From positions 35,621-99,620 of the forward strand of contig JALWGC010000013.1 of the NCBI GenBank assembly GCA_027038835.1: a DNA stretch of 64,000 nt. Reading direction: 5' to 3'. Position numbers and translations under genes: made by a program. The stretch comes from Helicobacteraceae bacterium (lineage in GTDB: Bacteria > Campylobacterota > Campylobacteria > Campylobacterales > Sulfurimonadaceae). Under the pieces are notes generated by a model. It was not told the origin of the DNA and searched no databases. It worked only from the letters and a program-made list of their open reading frames with translations. Positions 1-8,895 of the stretch are shown one piece after another; position 1 is the stretch's first letter; the number at the start of each line of letters is the position of its first letter.

Positions 1-41
1 GCATCTTTTTTTGCTTGTGGCGAGAAAAACAGTTTGTACAT
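1..41 (-). CDS. RelE/ParE-family toxin, N-terminal fragment cut by the window edge
   Basis: Only the first 13 codons are in the window, reading MYKLFFSPQAKKD. A basic residue, a hydrophobic strand and then S/P-x-A-x-x-D is the usual beginning of RelE/ParE-type toxins. The ATG follows the stop codon of the upstream antitoxin-like gene after one base (TAAGATG), which is the translational coupling normally seen in type II toxin-antitoxin pairs. Toxins of this family cleave ribosome-bound mRNA or poison gyrase; which one this is cannot be told from 13 residues. Confidence 0.5.
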   Translation of the reverse strand, partial: MYKLFFSPQAKKD

Positions 42-42
42 C

Positions 43-258
43 TTACCACTCTAATTCATCTCTGGTTATATAGTTTTCAATCGGTTCATTAGATGCTTTG
101 ATTATACTCTCTTCCATACCTTTTATACTTTTTAGATATTCATCATCGCTTTTATAGATGGTTCTATCTAAAATCTCAACTTCGTTTTTAAAATGGTTTA
201 GCAACCACAAGATTTTTTCACTTGTGCTATCCTCTACCTTCAATGTTATAGTTTGCAT
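43..258 (-). CDS. Antitoxin-like small protein
   Basis: This 71-residue acidic protein has a short N-terminal strand (MQTITLKVED), a helical middle and an acidic tail ending ITRDELEW. That is the general shape of the antitoxin of type II pairs, with a DNA-binding N-terminus and a toxin-wrapping C-terminus. An AAGGGGGA ribosome binding site precedes the ATG, and a toxin-like gene starts one base after its stop. The assignment rests mainly on this coupling and on size; no specific antitoxin family was recognised. The base composition is AT-rich, as in the neighbouring yhcG fragment. Confidence 0.5.
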   Translation of the reverse strand: MQTITLKVEDSTSEKILWLLNHFKNEVEILDRTIYKSDDEYLKSIKGMEESIIKASNEPIENYITRDELEW

Positions 259-320
259 ACATATCCCCCTTCTTTAGATTTGATTACAAGGTACTTCTAA
301 AAACCCTAAATTATCTCAGT

Positions 321-326
321 ATTATA
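321..326 (-). promoter_or_regulatory. Probable -10 box (TATAAT) of the toxin-antitoxin pair
   Basis: On the minus strand a perfect TATAAT lies about 60 bases upstream of the antitoxin ATG at 258. No -35 element is evident, as is usual for Campylobacterota vegetative promoters. Confidence 0.45.
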
Positions 327-404
327 GCAAAATGGTTATTCGAAGCACGACTTTACGCCCATTTTCGGTAGCTTCAAGAATCTTCAGCAAAAAAACGCAT
401 AAAA

Positions 405-749
405 TCACCTAACCTTGTTATAATGAGAATAGCTAAGTGTAAATTCGCTAAACACTGTCTGACGATTTTCAAAAGCAAGATAAAACTGCCTCATATTTTT
501 AAGATTTACTACCGAAAAACCTTTTCCAAACTCTTTTGTTAGCTCATCAGATAGATTTTTTAAAAGATTTTTTCCATACTCGGCTCTATTTTGTTTTTGT
601 TGCACTTCGTTATAGATTTTTTCACCAATCCCCCAATACAAAAGCACTCTTTGAAAATCAACAGCTTTTATCGCTTTTGTTTTAGCTGTTTCTATTAAGC
701 TCTTTATCTCATTGTAAAGGCTTGTTGCTTCTAACATTACTTTCCTCAT
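405..749 (-). pseudogene. Truncated YhcG/DUF1016-type nuclease, N-terminal domain only
   Basis: The 114 residues match the DUF1016 N-terminal helical domain of YhcG-type PD-(D/E)xK proteins: a VDFQRVLLYWGIGEKI-like segment, YGKNLLKNLSDEL, FGKGFSVVNLKNMRQFYLAF and then LSYSHYNKV. Family members are normally around 300-350 residues and continue past the (L)SWSHY motif into the nuclease domain. Here the frame stops at residue 114, directly after that motif, and the following 145 bases have no continuation. The C-terminal nuclease has therefore been lost by deletion or rearrangement. The fragment sits in AT-rich DNA beside a toxin-antitoxin pair, which fits an accessory insertion. Confidence 0.65.
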
Positions 750-764
750 CGAAAACTTTTAAAA

Positions 765-770
765 ATTATA
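765..770 (-). promoter_or_regulatory. -10 box for the yhcG fragment
   Basis: A GGTATAAT on the minus strand lies 15 bases upstream of the ATG at 749. It is divergent from the alr promoter. Confidence 0.4.
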
Positions 771-794
771 CCGCATTTTTTGTACTAAGATTGG

Positions 795-800
795 TATAAT
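795..800 (+). promoter_or_regulatory. -10 box of alr; predicts a leaderless mRNA
   Basis: The sequence TTGGTATAAT ends at 800 and the alr ATG is at 807. Transcription 6-7 bases downstream of the -10 box would begin at or next to the ATG. No Shine-Dalgarno sequence is visible. Confidence 0.5.
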
Positions 801-806
801 TGCACT

Positions 807-1823
807 ATGGCATTTATACAACTAAACAAACAAAACTTTTTTCACAATCTTACGCTCATTTCCCAAAAAGCCGGCGGGAAAGAGAAAGTGGCACTTGTTC
901 TCAAAGACAACGCTTACGGGCATGGGCTTATGGAGATGGCACATCTTGCCAAGGAATTCGGCATCAAAAAAGCGGTGGTGCAGTTAGAGAGCGAAGCAAG
1001 GGCGATAGAGCCTTTTTTTGATTATATCCTCGTTTTAGCCGACATACCCAAGCAACCAAGCGACATGATTCGCTACACGATAAACACCCTTGAAAATATA
1101 GAAAATTTTCCAAAAAACACGAAGGTAGAACTAAAAGTCGATACCGGCATGCATAGAAACGGGATCGACGAAAGGGAACTCGAAGAAGCGTTTTGGCGCA
1201 TTGTGCGACAAGGTCTCGAGCTTGAAGCGGTGTTTTCCCACCACAGAAGTGCGGATGAGCTCACAAGCGAGTGGTTTTGGCAAGAAGAAAACTTCAAACG
1301 CATTGTCGAAAAAGTAAAAGCGCTTGCAAAAAAACACGACATCCCGCCCCTTCGCTTTCATATCGACAATTCCGCTTCGCTGTTTCGACGAAGCCGGCTT
1401 ACTTACGATATGGTGCGCGTAGGGATAGCCGCGTATGGATGTTTGGAGATGGCAAAAGGGCTGCATACCCCGCCGCTCAAACCGGTTTTAAGCCTGCATG
1501 CAAACAAAATCGCGAGGAAAAAACTCCAAAAAGGCTCGCGAATCGGGTATGGAGGGACACACACCCTCAAAAACGATGCAATCGTCTCGACATACGACGT
1601 CGGCTATGGCGACGGGCTTTTTAGAAGTCTCTCGAACGACTACGAAACACCGCAAAAACAAAAATTGCTCGGGCGTATCTCGATGGACAACGCGACCTTT
1701 TTGACCCAAGAGGATACAATCACGGTATTTGACGATGCCAAGGAGGTCGCACGACAACTCCAAACCATCCCCTACGAAATACTCACTTCACTCACTCCTA
1801 CACTTCAAAGAGTGGTCGTTTAA
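807..1823 (+). CDS. alr: Alanine racemase
   Basis: This PLP-dependent enzyme interconverts L- and D-alanine in the cytoplasm and supplies D-Ala for peptidoglycan. The PLP-binding lysine is K33 in VLKDNAYGHG. The opposing catalytic tyrosine is Y248 in SRIGYGGTH, and the family GYGDG motif lies at 266-270. The first ~225 residues form the alanine racemase barrel (VDTGMHRNG at 111-119, FHIDNSAS at 184-191) and the rest the C-terminal beta domain. At 338 residues it is slightly shorter than the usual ~360. The start is fixed by the ATG only 6 bases after a TATAAT box; there is no ribosome binding site. The minus-strand gene downstream overlaps its last 4 bases. Confidence 0.93.
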   Translation: MAFIQLNKQNFFHNLTLISQKAGGKEKVALVLKDNAYGHGLMEMAHLAKEFGIKKAVVQLESEARAIEPFFDYILVLADIPKQPSDMIRYTINTLENIENFPKNTKVELKVDTGMHRNGIDERELEEAFWRIVRQGLELEAVFSHHRSADELTSEWFWQEENFKRIVEKVKALAKKHDIPPLRFHIDNSASLFRRSRLTYDMVRVGIAAYGCLEMAKGLHTPPLKPVLSLHANKIARKKLQKGSRIGYGGTHTLKNDAIVSTYDVGYGDGLFRSLSNDYETPQKQKLLGRISMDNATFLTQEDTITVFDDAKEVARQLQTIPYEILTSLTPTLQRVVV

Positions 1824-2212
1824 GTCGGTATTTTCACTATCGCTCCGGGGTAGATGACACCGTCTATCCCCTCTTTTGCGAACCTTTCTATTTGCCCGTC
1901 GTTCTCGATATGCACCAAAACTTTCGCATCGAGCAGATACTCCTGCGCCAAACTCTGCACCTCTTTCGCCGCAATCTCATCTACGACCAAATATTTCGCT
2001 CCCAATGCAGCTGCATACACAGCCTCGGTGATGCTTGCAACTTCCAAAGCGAAACTTACCGAGTTGGATTGAAGATACTCGATAATATCGAGATTCTCTT
2101 CAGCGAATTCAAGATAGATGGTCGAACCTGACGGCGTTTTGAGTACCGCTTCGATATCGCTCACATGATAGAAGCTTTCGCTTTTTATAAATCTATGCCC
2201 AAACAGCAACAT
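1820..2212 (-). CDS. Conserved hypothetical protein, possibly TIM-barrel-like
   Basis: I do not recognise a named family for this 130-residue soluble protein. Alternating short strands and helices (SVSFALEVASITEAVYAAALGA, KYLVVDEIAAKEVQSLAQEYLL, AKVLVHIEND, IDGVIYPGAIVKI) resemble a fragment of a beta/alpha barrel. There is no signal peptide or membrane segment. It lies 2 bases downstream of the small membrane protein gene and is probably in the same transcript as rsmG and the GGDEF-EAL gene. Its 3' end overlaps alr convergently. Confidence 0.6.
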   Translation of the reverse strand: MLLFGHRFIKSESFYHVSDIEAVLKTPSGSTIYLEFAEENLDIIEYLQSNSVSFALEVASITEAVYAAALGAKYLVVDEIAAKEVQSLAQEYLLDAKVLVHIENDGQIERFAKEGIDGVIYPGAIVKIPT

Positions 2213-2214
2213 CG

Positions 2215-2442
2215 CTACCCCCTAAGACACTCTTTGGAGCAGTAGTATTTGCCGTTACTCACTATCGCTTCGTCTATCTCGACAAAAACGCCGCATTTGG
2301 CACACTCGACTAGATCTTCCACCTCTTCATCCCCTTTTTTCGAGCTCTCTTCGTTTCTCGATTTCTCAAGCGGAGCGCTTTTTTTGATAAACGCATAGTA
2401 CACGAACGCTATAACCCCGATTACAAGCAACCATTTAATCAT
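2215..2442 (-). CDS. PP0621-like small membrane protein with a C-terminal zinc ribbon
   Basis: The 75-residue protein has one N-terminal membrane segment (residues 3-18), a charged linker, and a C-terminal CAKCG...YYCSKEC cluster with four cysteines suited to binding one zinc. This resembles the PP0621 family of short proteins of unknown function. It overlaps the end of rsmG by 4 bases (ATGA-type junction), so it is translationally coupled to it. Confidence 0.65.
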   Translation of the reverse strand: MIKWLLVIGVIAFVYYAFIKKSAPLEKSRNEESSKKGDEEVEDLVECAKCGVFVEIDEAIVSNGKYYCSKECLRG

Positions 2443-3032
2443 GTGGACTCTTTTAGTGAATTGTCTATCAAAAGATAGTGTCTGTTGTTCGCCATTATAA
2501 CTTTATGAGGTAAATTTCCATCCACTTCATCGAAAACCTTCTCCCCTTTGTAAAAAAGAAGTTTTGTATTTTCATCACGAAGTTTTTCACTAATTTGAAG
2601 CAATAAGGAAGTATCGGTAACGGCGCGAGAGGTGATAAGCTCGAAAATCTGCGGCGGCAACTCCTCTGCTCTTTTACGCTCCACTTTGACGTTTGTAAGG
2701 TGTAGTTTCGCTTTGACGAACTGCAAAAAACTCGCCCTTTTGCTCAAAGGTTCTGCAAGCGTCACTTGGGTCTGCGGCAATGCCATAGCAAGCACAAGCC
2801 CCGGAAAACCTGCCCCCGTACCTATATCGAGAAGCGTTTTAGGCGCTGAGATGAAACTAAGCGGGTAGATAGCGTCGAAAATGAAGCTATCGAGCGTTTT
2901 TTCATCTTTCGCACCCGTTAGGTTGTGGATACGATTCCATTTCGTCAGTTCCGATTTGAAAGTTTCGATTTTTGCAAAAAACCCTTCTCCAACCGGCACG
3001 GCATTTTTTTCTACGGCGTTTTTTATGTTCAT
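2439..3032 (-). CDS. rsmG: 16S rRNA (guanine-527-N7)-methyltransferase RsmG
   Basis: RsmG methylates G527 of 16S rRNA using SAM. The SAM-binding motif LLDIGTGAGFPGLVLA is clear in the first half, followed by FELITSRAV, typical of the family. The start was set at MNIKNAVEKN (3032) because this gives 197 residues, close to the family norm, and creates an ATGA overlap with the end of the upstream GGDEF-EAL gene. The frame stays open further upstream, but those residues look like read-through of the neighbouring gene in another frame. Confidence 0.88.
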   Translation of the reverse strand: MNIKNAVEKNAVPVGEGFFAKIETFKSELTKWNRIHNLTGAKDEKTLDSFIFDAIYPLSFISAPKTLLDIGTGAGFPGLVLAMALPQTQVTLAEPLSKRASFLQFVKAKLHLTNVKVERKRAEELPPQIFELITSRAVTDTSLLLQISEKLRDENTKLLFYKGEKVFDEVDGNLPHKVIMANNRHYLLIDNSLKEST

Positions 3033-5119
3033 TTGCGTTCCAAGCTTGTCATATATTCTCCAAAAACATGTGCATCTACGGGCTTGGAGTAGTAATACCC
3101 CTGCATCATGTAACACCCCATCGAACACAAAAGCTCCTCATGCTCTTTGGACTCCACCCCCTCGGCGATAATCTCGAAACGCAAACTTAGTGCAAGCACG
3201 AGAATCGTTTTGACGATCTCTTGACTCTCGACCTCATCTACCAAATCGAGAATGAAACTTTTATCTATCTTGATAAGATGCAAAGGGAGTTTTTTCAAAT
3301 ACGCCAAAGAGGAATACCCGGTCCCAAAATCATCCATCGCTATCTTGATACCGCTTTGGCGCAAACGCTCCAACATGGCGATAGAGCGTTTTGGGTCGTG
3401 CATCAAGTCGCTTTCGGTCAGTTCCAGTTCGAGTTTGCTCAAATCGAATCCAACCTCTTTGGAAAAATCCAAAATATACTCCAAGAAATCCTCTTGAAGT
3501 AGCTGTTTGGTCGCAAGATTGAGAGAAAGCTTCGGTATAACCACCCCTTTTTTGTTCCAATAAAGGAAATGTTTGATCGCTTTTTCCATCACGATTCTGT
3601 CTATCTGGGTTATCAGCCCCACTTCTTGTGCAAAAGGGATGAACGAATCGGGATAGACGATCGTGTCGTTCCCTCTCCTCCAACGCACAAGCGCTTCGAC
3701 TCCGACAAGCTTTTTTCCTCTGGCGTCAATTTGCGGTTGAAAGTACACATCGAACCCTTTGTTCTCTATGGCTCGTCTGAGATCATGCTCGAGCGAAATA
3801 CGCTCTTGAGCGAGCTTGGTCATCTGTTTGTCGTAAAAACAAAAGCCGTCTTTCCCTTTACGTTTCGCATCGTACATTGCCGTATCGGCAAACTTGACAA
3901 GCTCGGCGACATCTTCGGTATCGTCTGGAAAAATACTGATACCGATACTACATGAAAGGAAAAACTCCTTTTGTGCAAGCAAGAACGGCTCTCGGATAAC
4001 ATCGTGGATTTTTTGCGCTACTTTTTGAGCGTTTTTCGGCTTTTTGACATCTCTTAATATGATGGTGAACTCGTCTCCGCCAAGACGTGCGAACATATCG
4101 ATCGCTCTAAGTGCACGTTTTATCCGTTTTGCCGTCTCCACAAGCACTTCGTCTCCAAACTGGTGCCCAAGGGTGTCGTTTATCTCTTTGAAGCGGTCAA
4201 GGTCTATAAGCAACAACGCAAAGCGCGTTTTATTGCGGCGAGAATAGATAACCTCCTCTTTGAGGCGCTCTTCGAAATAGATACGATTTGGCAGGTTGGT
4301 CAAAGCGTCGTGATAGGCTTGGTAGTAGAGCTCGTCTTCAAGCCGTTGCAGTTCGCTAATATCGCTATCAAACAGCAAATACGCGTCTTTTTCATTGTAA
4401 ACGATTTTTTGGAGATTCGTTTGTACCGGGTACTCTTCCCCGTCTTTGGTTTTATGGATGGTTCTATTAATCGCAAGTTCCCTTTTTAGCACCCTCGCTT
4501 CTATCTCTTTTGCCTGTTTGAAAGTCAAATAGGGATTGATATCGAAAATATCCATTTTTTGGAATTCCTCTTTCGAATATCCCGTTCTTTTGACTGCACC
4601 TTCATTGACATAAAGAAAACGGAAGTCTTTATCTATGATGTAGATTTCTTGAAAAGAACGCTCTATAATCTCCAAAAGTTCTTGCGAAGAGCGCTTTATG
4701 CGCATATATTCGGTAATATCCTGCGTCGTCCCGATAAGCTTTGAAGGTTCTCCCTTCTCGTTTGTTATCACTTGAGCGTTTATGAGTATGTCGAGTATTT
4801 CGCCGTCATTTCGCCGAACACGCCCTTTGAAGGTGATCGCTTTTTGCGACCTTATCCCCTCTTGCATCTTTGTTTTGGCTTCTTGATGGTACTGAGGAAG
4901 GAGGTGTTTGAAAAAAAGCTCGAGTGTAGGCGTAACGGAATAAGGCTCATAACCGTATATCTCATAACTGCGCCGCGACCAAAGAGACCTGTTCGTTTTC
5001 AAATCGACCTCCCAGCTTCCAAGGTTGGAAACGTTCTCGAGCCGATGCCAAGCGTTTTCACGCGCTTTGAGTTTCTTTAGCGCAATCTCGGGGGTATCGT
5101 TCGCTACATCGATAGGCAT
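3029..5119 (-). CDS. PAS-PAS-GGDEF-EAL cyclic-di-GMP turnover protein
   Basis: This 696-residue protein without membrane segments carries two PAS/PAC units (about 25-140 and 150-260), a GGDEF domain and an EAL domain. The GGDEF motif is intact at 347-351, and an RxxD inhibitory site (RAID) lies five residues before it. The EAL motif is intact at 475-477 (GVEALVRW), and the later signatures ELTESDLMHD, DDFGTGYSSLAYL, LIKIDKSFI and AEGVE are kept. Both synthesis and hydrolysis of c-di-GMP are therefore possible; which dominates cannot be read from sequence. The PAS domains suggest cytoplasmic redox or ligand sensing. It is the first gene of an apparent unit with rsmG. Confidence 0.9.
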   Translation of the reverse strand: MPIDVANDTPEIALKKLKARENAWHRLENVSNLGSWEVDLKTNRSLWSRRSYEIYGYEPYSVTPTLELFFKHLLPQYHQEAKTKMQEGIRSQKAITFKGRVRRNDGEILDILINAQVITNEKGEPSKLIGTTQDITEYMRIKRSSQELLEIIERSFQEIYIIDKDFRFLYVNEGAVKRTGYSKEEFQKMDIFDINPYLTFKQAKEIEARVLKRELAINRTIHKTKDGEEYPVQTNLQKIVYNEKDAYLLFDSDISELQRLEDELYYQAYHDALTNLPNRIYFEERLKEEVIYSRRNKTRFALLLIDLDRFKEINDTLGHQFGDEVLVETAKRIKRALRAIDMFARLGGDEFTIILRDVKKPKNAQKVAQKIHDVIREPFLLAQKEFFLSCSIGISIFPDDTEDVAELVKFADTAMYDAKRKGKDGFCFYDKQMTKLAQERISLEHDLRRAIENKGFDVYFQPQIDARGKKLVGVEALVRWRRGNDTIVYPDSFIPFAQEVGLITQIDRIVMEKAIKHFLYWNKKGVVIPKLSLNLATKQLLQEDFLEYILDFSKEVGFDLSKLELELTESDLMHDPKRSIAMLERLRQSGIKIAMDDFGTGYSSLAYLKKLPLHLIKIDKSFILDLVDEVESQEIVKTILVLALSLRFEIIAEGVESKEHEELLCSMGCYMMQGYYYSKPVDAHVFGEYMTSLERK

Positions 5120-5184
5120 GGTGCACCTTTTCTTTTCTTCATAGCCGTTTTTACATACCTACCGAAAAACAACTTTCACAGAAA

Positions 5185-5748
5185 CTATCTAAAAAGTTTT
5201 TTCATAGCGGTGAAGAACATTTTGAAAATCCCTTTGTTCCCGACAATTTCGTTTATGAAATCGTCATACGTTTTTCCCTGCTCTTCCAAAAATCCTTTGA
5301 GGTAGGCTTCACTTCCCTCTATGCCACTATTTTTCTCAATCTCTACAAGTTTTTTGTATATCGGTTCTATCGCTTCGACGGCACTTTTTGGAGCGGCTTT
5401 TCGAAATGCCGTATAACCAATAGGTTCGTTGGTTAACGGGTCCATTTTCGCTTCGAAATCGGTAACCACCCAGTAGTAACTTCCGTCTTTTGCCAAGTTT
5501 TTCACCACGGCGATAAAGTTTTCCCCTTTTTTTATGCGGTCCCACATAAGTTTAAAAGCGATTTTCGGCATATCCGGATGGCGGATGATGTTGTGAGGCT
5601 GCCCTATCAATTCAGCTTCGGTATATCCCGATATCTCGACGAAGTAGTCGTTTCCGTATGTGATGACCCCTTTGGGGTCCGTTTTGGACACTATGTAGCG
5701 CTTAGGGTCGAGCACTCTTTCTCTGTTTAGCGGTTTAGGCCTTTTCAT
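5185..5748 (-). CDS. Aer/CetB-like PAS sensor protein
   Basis: A single PAS domain fills residues 15-120 (ITYGNDYFVEISGYTEAELIG, HNIIRHPDMPKIAFKLMWDRIKKGENF, YYWVVTDFEAKMD). The HNIIRHPDMP motif is typical of the flavin-binding PAS of Aer and of the Campylobacter energy-taxis protein CetB. The remaining ~65 residues are helical with no HAMP or receptor domain, so like CetB it would need a separate signalling partner. A divergent CZB-domain gene sits next to it. The role in energy taxis is inferred from PAS similarity. Confidence 0.75.
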   Translation of the reverse strand: MKRPKPLNRERVLDPKRYIVSKTDPKGVITYGNDYFVEISGYTEAELIGQPHNIIRHPDMPKIAFKLMWDRIKKGENFIAVVKNLAKDGSYYWVVTDFEAKMDPLTNEPIGYTAFRKAAPKSAVEAIEPIYKKLVEIEKNSGIEGSEAYLKGFLEEQGKTYDDFINEIVGNKGIFKMFFTAMKKLFR

Positions 5749-5876
5749 ATTTTCACCTCTTTTTTACACTTTTCCAAGTTGTGATGACAAATTGTACCGA
5801 AATTTTGCTACAATTTAGATGAAACTTCGTTGCTAACGAAAAAAAATTATCATTTAAACCGATAATGGGAGAAAAT

Positions 5877-6323
5877 ATGAGCCTAAAATCGCAATGCCTA
5901 AACTACCTTGAAGATATACTCCATGAACACGATGCCCTCTTGATGTCGATAGATGTTTTAGTGCGTACGGCAAACCCCGACGAGACGAAAGTCAACCAAG
6001 ACCCAAGTGATTGCGCATACCATAAATGGATGCTTTCGCAGGATAAAAGAGTCATAACAAAACGTGTCGGGTTGCAACCTATGGAAAAACTCGAAAAAAT
6101 CCACAAAGAGTGGCACGCGACTTACAAAAAAATCATAGATATCTTCTACCCGGAGAAAAAAAGTTTTTTGCAAAAAATAGCCCATTTAGGGCCAAGCCCT
6201 CAAGAGCTCGATCGAGCTAAAAGCTATCTGTTCGATTTACAAACACTCACAAAAGAGCTCGATAATACTCTGACACTCGTAAAAAGGAGAGTGACCGCAC
6301 TGAGCGAGTCGAAATTCGACTAA
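5877..6323 (+). CDS. Stand-alone CZB (chemoreceptor zinc-binding) domain protein
   Basis: These 148 residues match a CZB four-helix bundle with no attached receptor. The candidate zinc ligands are the histidines in LHEHDALL, the cysteine in DCAYHKW and the two histidines in IHKEWHATYKK. This is the same pattern seen in the C-terminus of the soluble chemoreceptor at 22523-23608. CZB domains bind zinc through three His and one Cys, and the Cys can act as a redox or hypochlorous acid switch. The second ATG (5877) is chosen over the one at 5865 because a GGGAGA ribosome binding site lies 5 bases before it. The divergent neighbour is a CetB-like PAS protein. Confidence 0.7.
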   Translation: MSLKSQCLNYLEDILHEHDALLMSIDVLVRTANPDETKVNQDPSDCAYHKWMLSQDKRVITKRVGLQPMEKLEKIHKEWHATYKKIIDIFYPEKKSFLQKIAHLGPSPQELDRAKSYLFDLQTLTKELDNTLTLVKRRVTALSESKFD

Positions 6324-6327
6324 AGGT

Positions 6328-6900
6328 TCACTCCTCCCCCAGCAAATGCCCCATCTTCTCCTTTTTCGTTTTCAGATACTCTTCGTTATATTTGTTCGCT
6401 TCTATGACGATGGGGATACGCTCTACTATCTCGATATCGCTGATAGCGTTGATTTTTTCGGGATTGTTCGTTAGCAGTTTGATTTTTCGTATGCCGAAAT
6501 GATGCAAAACGAAAGTGACTATCTCATAACTTCGTTCATCGGCTCTAAACCCGAGCTGATGGTTCGCTTCGATCGTATCGAACCCTTTGTCTTGGAGTGC
6601 GTACGCGTTGATTTTGTTAAGCAACCCTATGTTTCTTCCCTCTTGACGCAGGTATATCACCATACCGTTTGTTTTTTCAGCCATTTCAAGCGCATACTCG
6701 AGCTGGTCGCGGCAATCGCATTTCAAACTGCCTATCGCATCGCCGGTGAGACACTCGCTATGAACACGAACGACGGGAACTTCATTCAAGGGCTCTTTAT
6801 AGATCACAAGATGCTCTTTACACCCCTCTTTGAACGCTTTTACTTTGAACTGCCCGAAACGGGACGGAAGATTCGCGATCTGGGAAATCTGTATATCCAT
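6328..6900 (-). CDS. ribA: GTP cyclohydrolase II
   Basis: RibA opens the imidazole ring of GTP in the first step of riboflavin synthesis. The zinc-binding cysteines are C50, C61 and C63 in ECLTGDAIGSLKCDC, and the catalytic LRQEGRNIGLLNKINAYALQ segment follows. At 190 residues it is a single-domain RibA, not fused to the DHBP synthase RibB. A TATAAT on the minus strand lies about 28 bases upstream of the ATG, back-to-back with the hemB promoter region. It meets the CZB gene tail to tail. Confidence 0.93.
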   Translation of the reverse strand: MDIQISQIANLPSRFGQFKVKAFKEGCKEHLVIYKEPLNEVPVVRVHSECLTGDAIGSLKCDCRDQLEYALEMAEKTNGMVIYLRQEGRNIGLLNKINAYALQDKGFDTIEANHQLGFRADERSYEIVTFVLHHFGIRKIKLLTNNPEKINAISDIEIVERIPIVIEANKYNEEYLKTKKEKMGHLLGEE

Positions 6901-6957
6901 TTGCTTACTTTAGGTTAAAATTTTAGTCGAATTATATCCAAAAAAAGGTATCACCAA

Positions 6958-7923
6958 ATGTTTACCCGTTTTAGAAGAACAAGACTCCATCCCGTTTTAC
7001 AAAATCTTGTCAGAGAAAACCACCTGCGCGTAGATGACTTTATCTATCCCCTTTTCGTGCGCCCCGGAAGCGGCATCAAAACCGAAGTGGCTTCGATGCC
7101 GGGTGTGTACCAGATGAGCATCGACGAAATTCTCAAAGAGTGTGAAGAGCTAAAAGAGCTCGGTATCTACGCCATCATCCTTTTTGGAATCCCTCAGACG
7201 AAAGACTCCGTCGGTAGCGATGCCTTGTGCGACCACGGCATCATCGCCTCGAGTGTTCGCGCCATCAAGGAAAAACACCCCGATATGTTCGTCGTAACCG
7301 ACTTGTGTTTTTGCGAGTACACCGACCATGGGCATTGCGGTATCATCGACGACAAGACGGTGCTCAACGACGCAACGCTTGAAATCTCCGCCAAACAAGC
7401 GCTTGTTCACGCAAAAGCGGGAGCGGACATGATAGCCCCTAGCGGTATGATGGACGGCATTGTCGAAACGCTTCGCGAAGCGCTCGATGAAAACGGTTAT
7501 GAAAATCTTCCTATTATGAGTTATTCGACCAAGTTCGCCAGCGGTTACTACGGACCGTTTCGCGACGTCGCCGAAAGCACTCCGAGCTTTGGCGATCGAA
7601 GCTCGTACCAGATGGACCCCGCCAACAGACGCGAGGCGATAGCCGAAAGTGTCGAAGACGAACTCCAAGGCGCGGATATTTTGATGGTCAAACCCGCTTT
7701 GGCATACCTCGACATCATCCGAGACATCCGCGAAAACACTACCAAGCCTTTGGCGGTGTACAATGTAAGCGGTGAATATGCAATGTTAAAACACGCCGGA
7801 AATGCAGGACTTATCGACTATGAACGGGTTATGTTAGAAACTCTTGTAGCGTTCAAGCGCGCGGGAGCCGATATCATCATAACATACCACGCCAAAGAGG
7901 CGGCAAAGCTTCTTAAAAGCTAA
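6958..7923 (+). CDS. hemB: Delta-aminolevulinic acid dehydratase (porphobilinogen synthase)
   Basis: HemB condenses two 5-aminolevulinate molecules to porphobilinogen for heme synthesis. The Schiff-base lysines are K192 in [12 protein letters not shown] and K245 in [12 protein letters not shown] cysteine cluster at C117, C119 and C127 ([13 protein letters not shown]) marks the zinc-dependent class. The 321-residue length is normal. An AAAAAAAGG site precedes the ATG. Another heme gene, hemJ, lies about 4 kb downstream. Confidence 0.95.
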   Translation: MFTRFRRTRLHPVLQNLVRENHLRVDDFIYPLFVRPGSGIKTEVASMPGVYQMSIDEILKECEELKELGIYAIILFGIPQTKDSVGSDALCDHGIIASSVRAIKEKHPDMFVVTDLCFCEYTDHGHCGIIDDKTVLNDATLEISAKQALVHAKAGADMIAPSGMMDGIVETLREALDENGYENLPIMSYSTKFASGYYGPFRDVAESTPSFGDRSSYQMDPANRREAIAESVEDELQGADILMVKPALAYLDIIRDIRENTTKPLAVYNVSGEYAMLKHAGNAGLIDYERVMLETLVAFKRAGADIIITYHAKEAAKLLKS

Positions 7924-7970
7924 TTAGTTATAAAATTTTCTTTTAAATTTGAAATATATAGGAAACAGCG

Positions 7971-8891
7971 GTGAGACACTTTTTGACTCTCAAAGATTTT
8001 ACAAAAGATGAGATTTTGGAGATTATCGACCTCGGTCTTGAAATCAAACGAAATCTCAAGCAAGGTGTGTTCGAACACCACCTTGCAAACAAGACATTGG
8101 CGATGATTTTCGAAAAAAGCTCCACAAGAACACGAGTGAGCTTCGAGACGGGGATGTATCAACTTGGCGGGCATGCGCTCTTTCTCTCCAGCAAAGATAT
8201 CCAGCTTGGACGTGGAGAGCCCATCAAAGATACCGCGCGCGTCGTTTCACGCATGTGCGATATGGTGATGATACGCACCTTCGAACACTCCCGTCTCGAA
8301 GAGTTCGCACGCTACTCGCAAGTACCCGTCATAAACGGTCTTACCGACTCCTACCATCCCGTACAACTTTTAGCCGACTACATGACCATCATAGAGCATG
8401 AAAAAACTAAAAACCTCACAGTCGCTTACGTCGGTGATGGCAACAACATGACCCATTCATGGCTTATGCTTGCCGCTAAACTCGGCTTCGAACTTCGCAT
8501 CGCAACTCCAAAAGGGTACGAAGTGGATGCGAAGATTCTCGCTTACGCTTACGATGAAGCGAAAAAAAGCGGTGCTACCATCGTCGTGACCAACGATCCA
8601 AAAGAAGCGGTAAAGGGTGCGAGCGTCGTTACGACCGACACATGGGTTTCGATGGGGCAAGAAGATGAAAAAGAGAAACGTATCAAAGATTTCGAAGGGT
8701 TCATCGTCGATGATCTTTTGATGTGTTTGGCACAAAAAGACGCGATGTTCCTGCACTGCCTTCCGGCATATAGAGGATACGAAGTAAGTGAAAATGTTTT
8801 TGAAGCACATGCACAAGAGATTTTCGACGAAGCGGAAAACAGACTCCACGCCCAGAAAGGGTTGATGGTATGGCTCGATCAAAGGAGATAA
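7971..8891 (+). CDS. argF: Ornithine carbamoyltransferase
   Basis: ArgF makes citrulline from ornithine and carbamoyl phosphate in arginine synthesis. The carbamoyl-phosphate motif STRTR is at about residues 50-54. [11 protein letters not shown] and the ornithine-loop HCLPAYRG near residue 263 are conserved. The length of 306 residues is typical. The start is GTG, preceded by AGGAAAC; no ATG fits the family N-terminus. The cytochrome gene follows 4 bases after the stop, with its ribosome binding site inside the argF end. Confidence 0.93.
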   Translation: MRHFLTLKDFTKDEILEIIDLGLEIKRNLKQGVFEHHLANKTLAMIFEKSSTRTRVSFETGMYQLGGHALFLSSKDIQLGRGEPIKDTARVVSRMCDMVMIRTFEHSRLEEFARYSQVPVINGLTDSYHPVQLLADYMTIIEHEKTKNLTVAYVGDGNNMTHSWLMLAAKLGFELRIATPKGYEVDAKILAYAYDEAKKSGATIVVTNDPKEAVKGASVVTTDTWVSMGQEDEKEKRIKDFEGFIVDDLLMCLAQKDAMFLHCLPAYRGYEVSENVFEAHAQEIFDEAENRLHAQKGLMVWLDQRR

Positions 8892-8895
8892 CATT

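Noticed and set aside
5849..5868. Sigma-28 promoter before the CZB gene
   Set aside because: CCGATAA resembles the -10 element but no -35 is found at proper spacing, so it is not listed as a feature.
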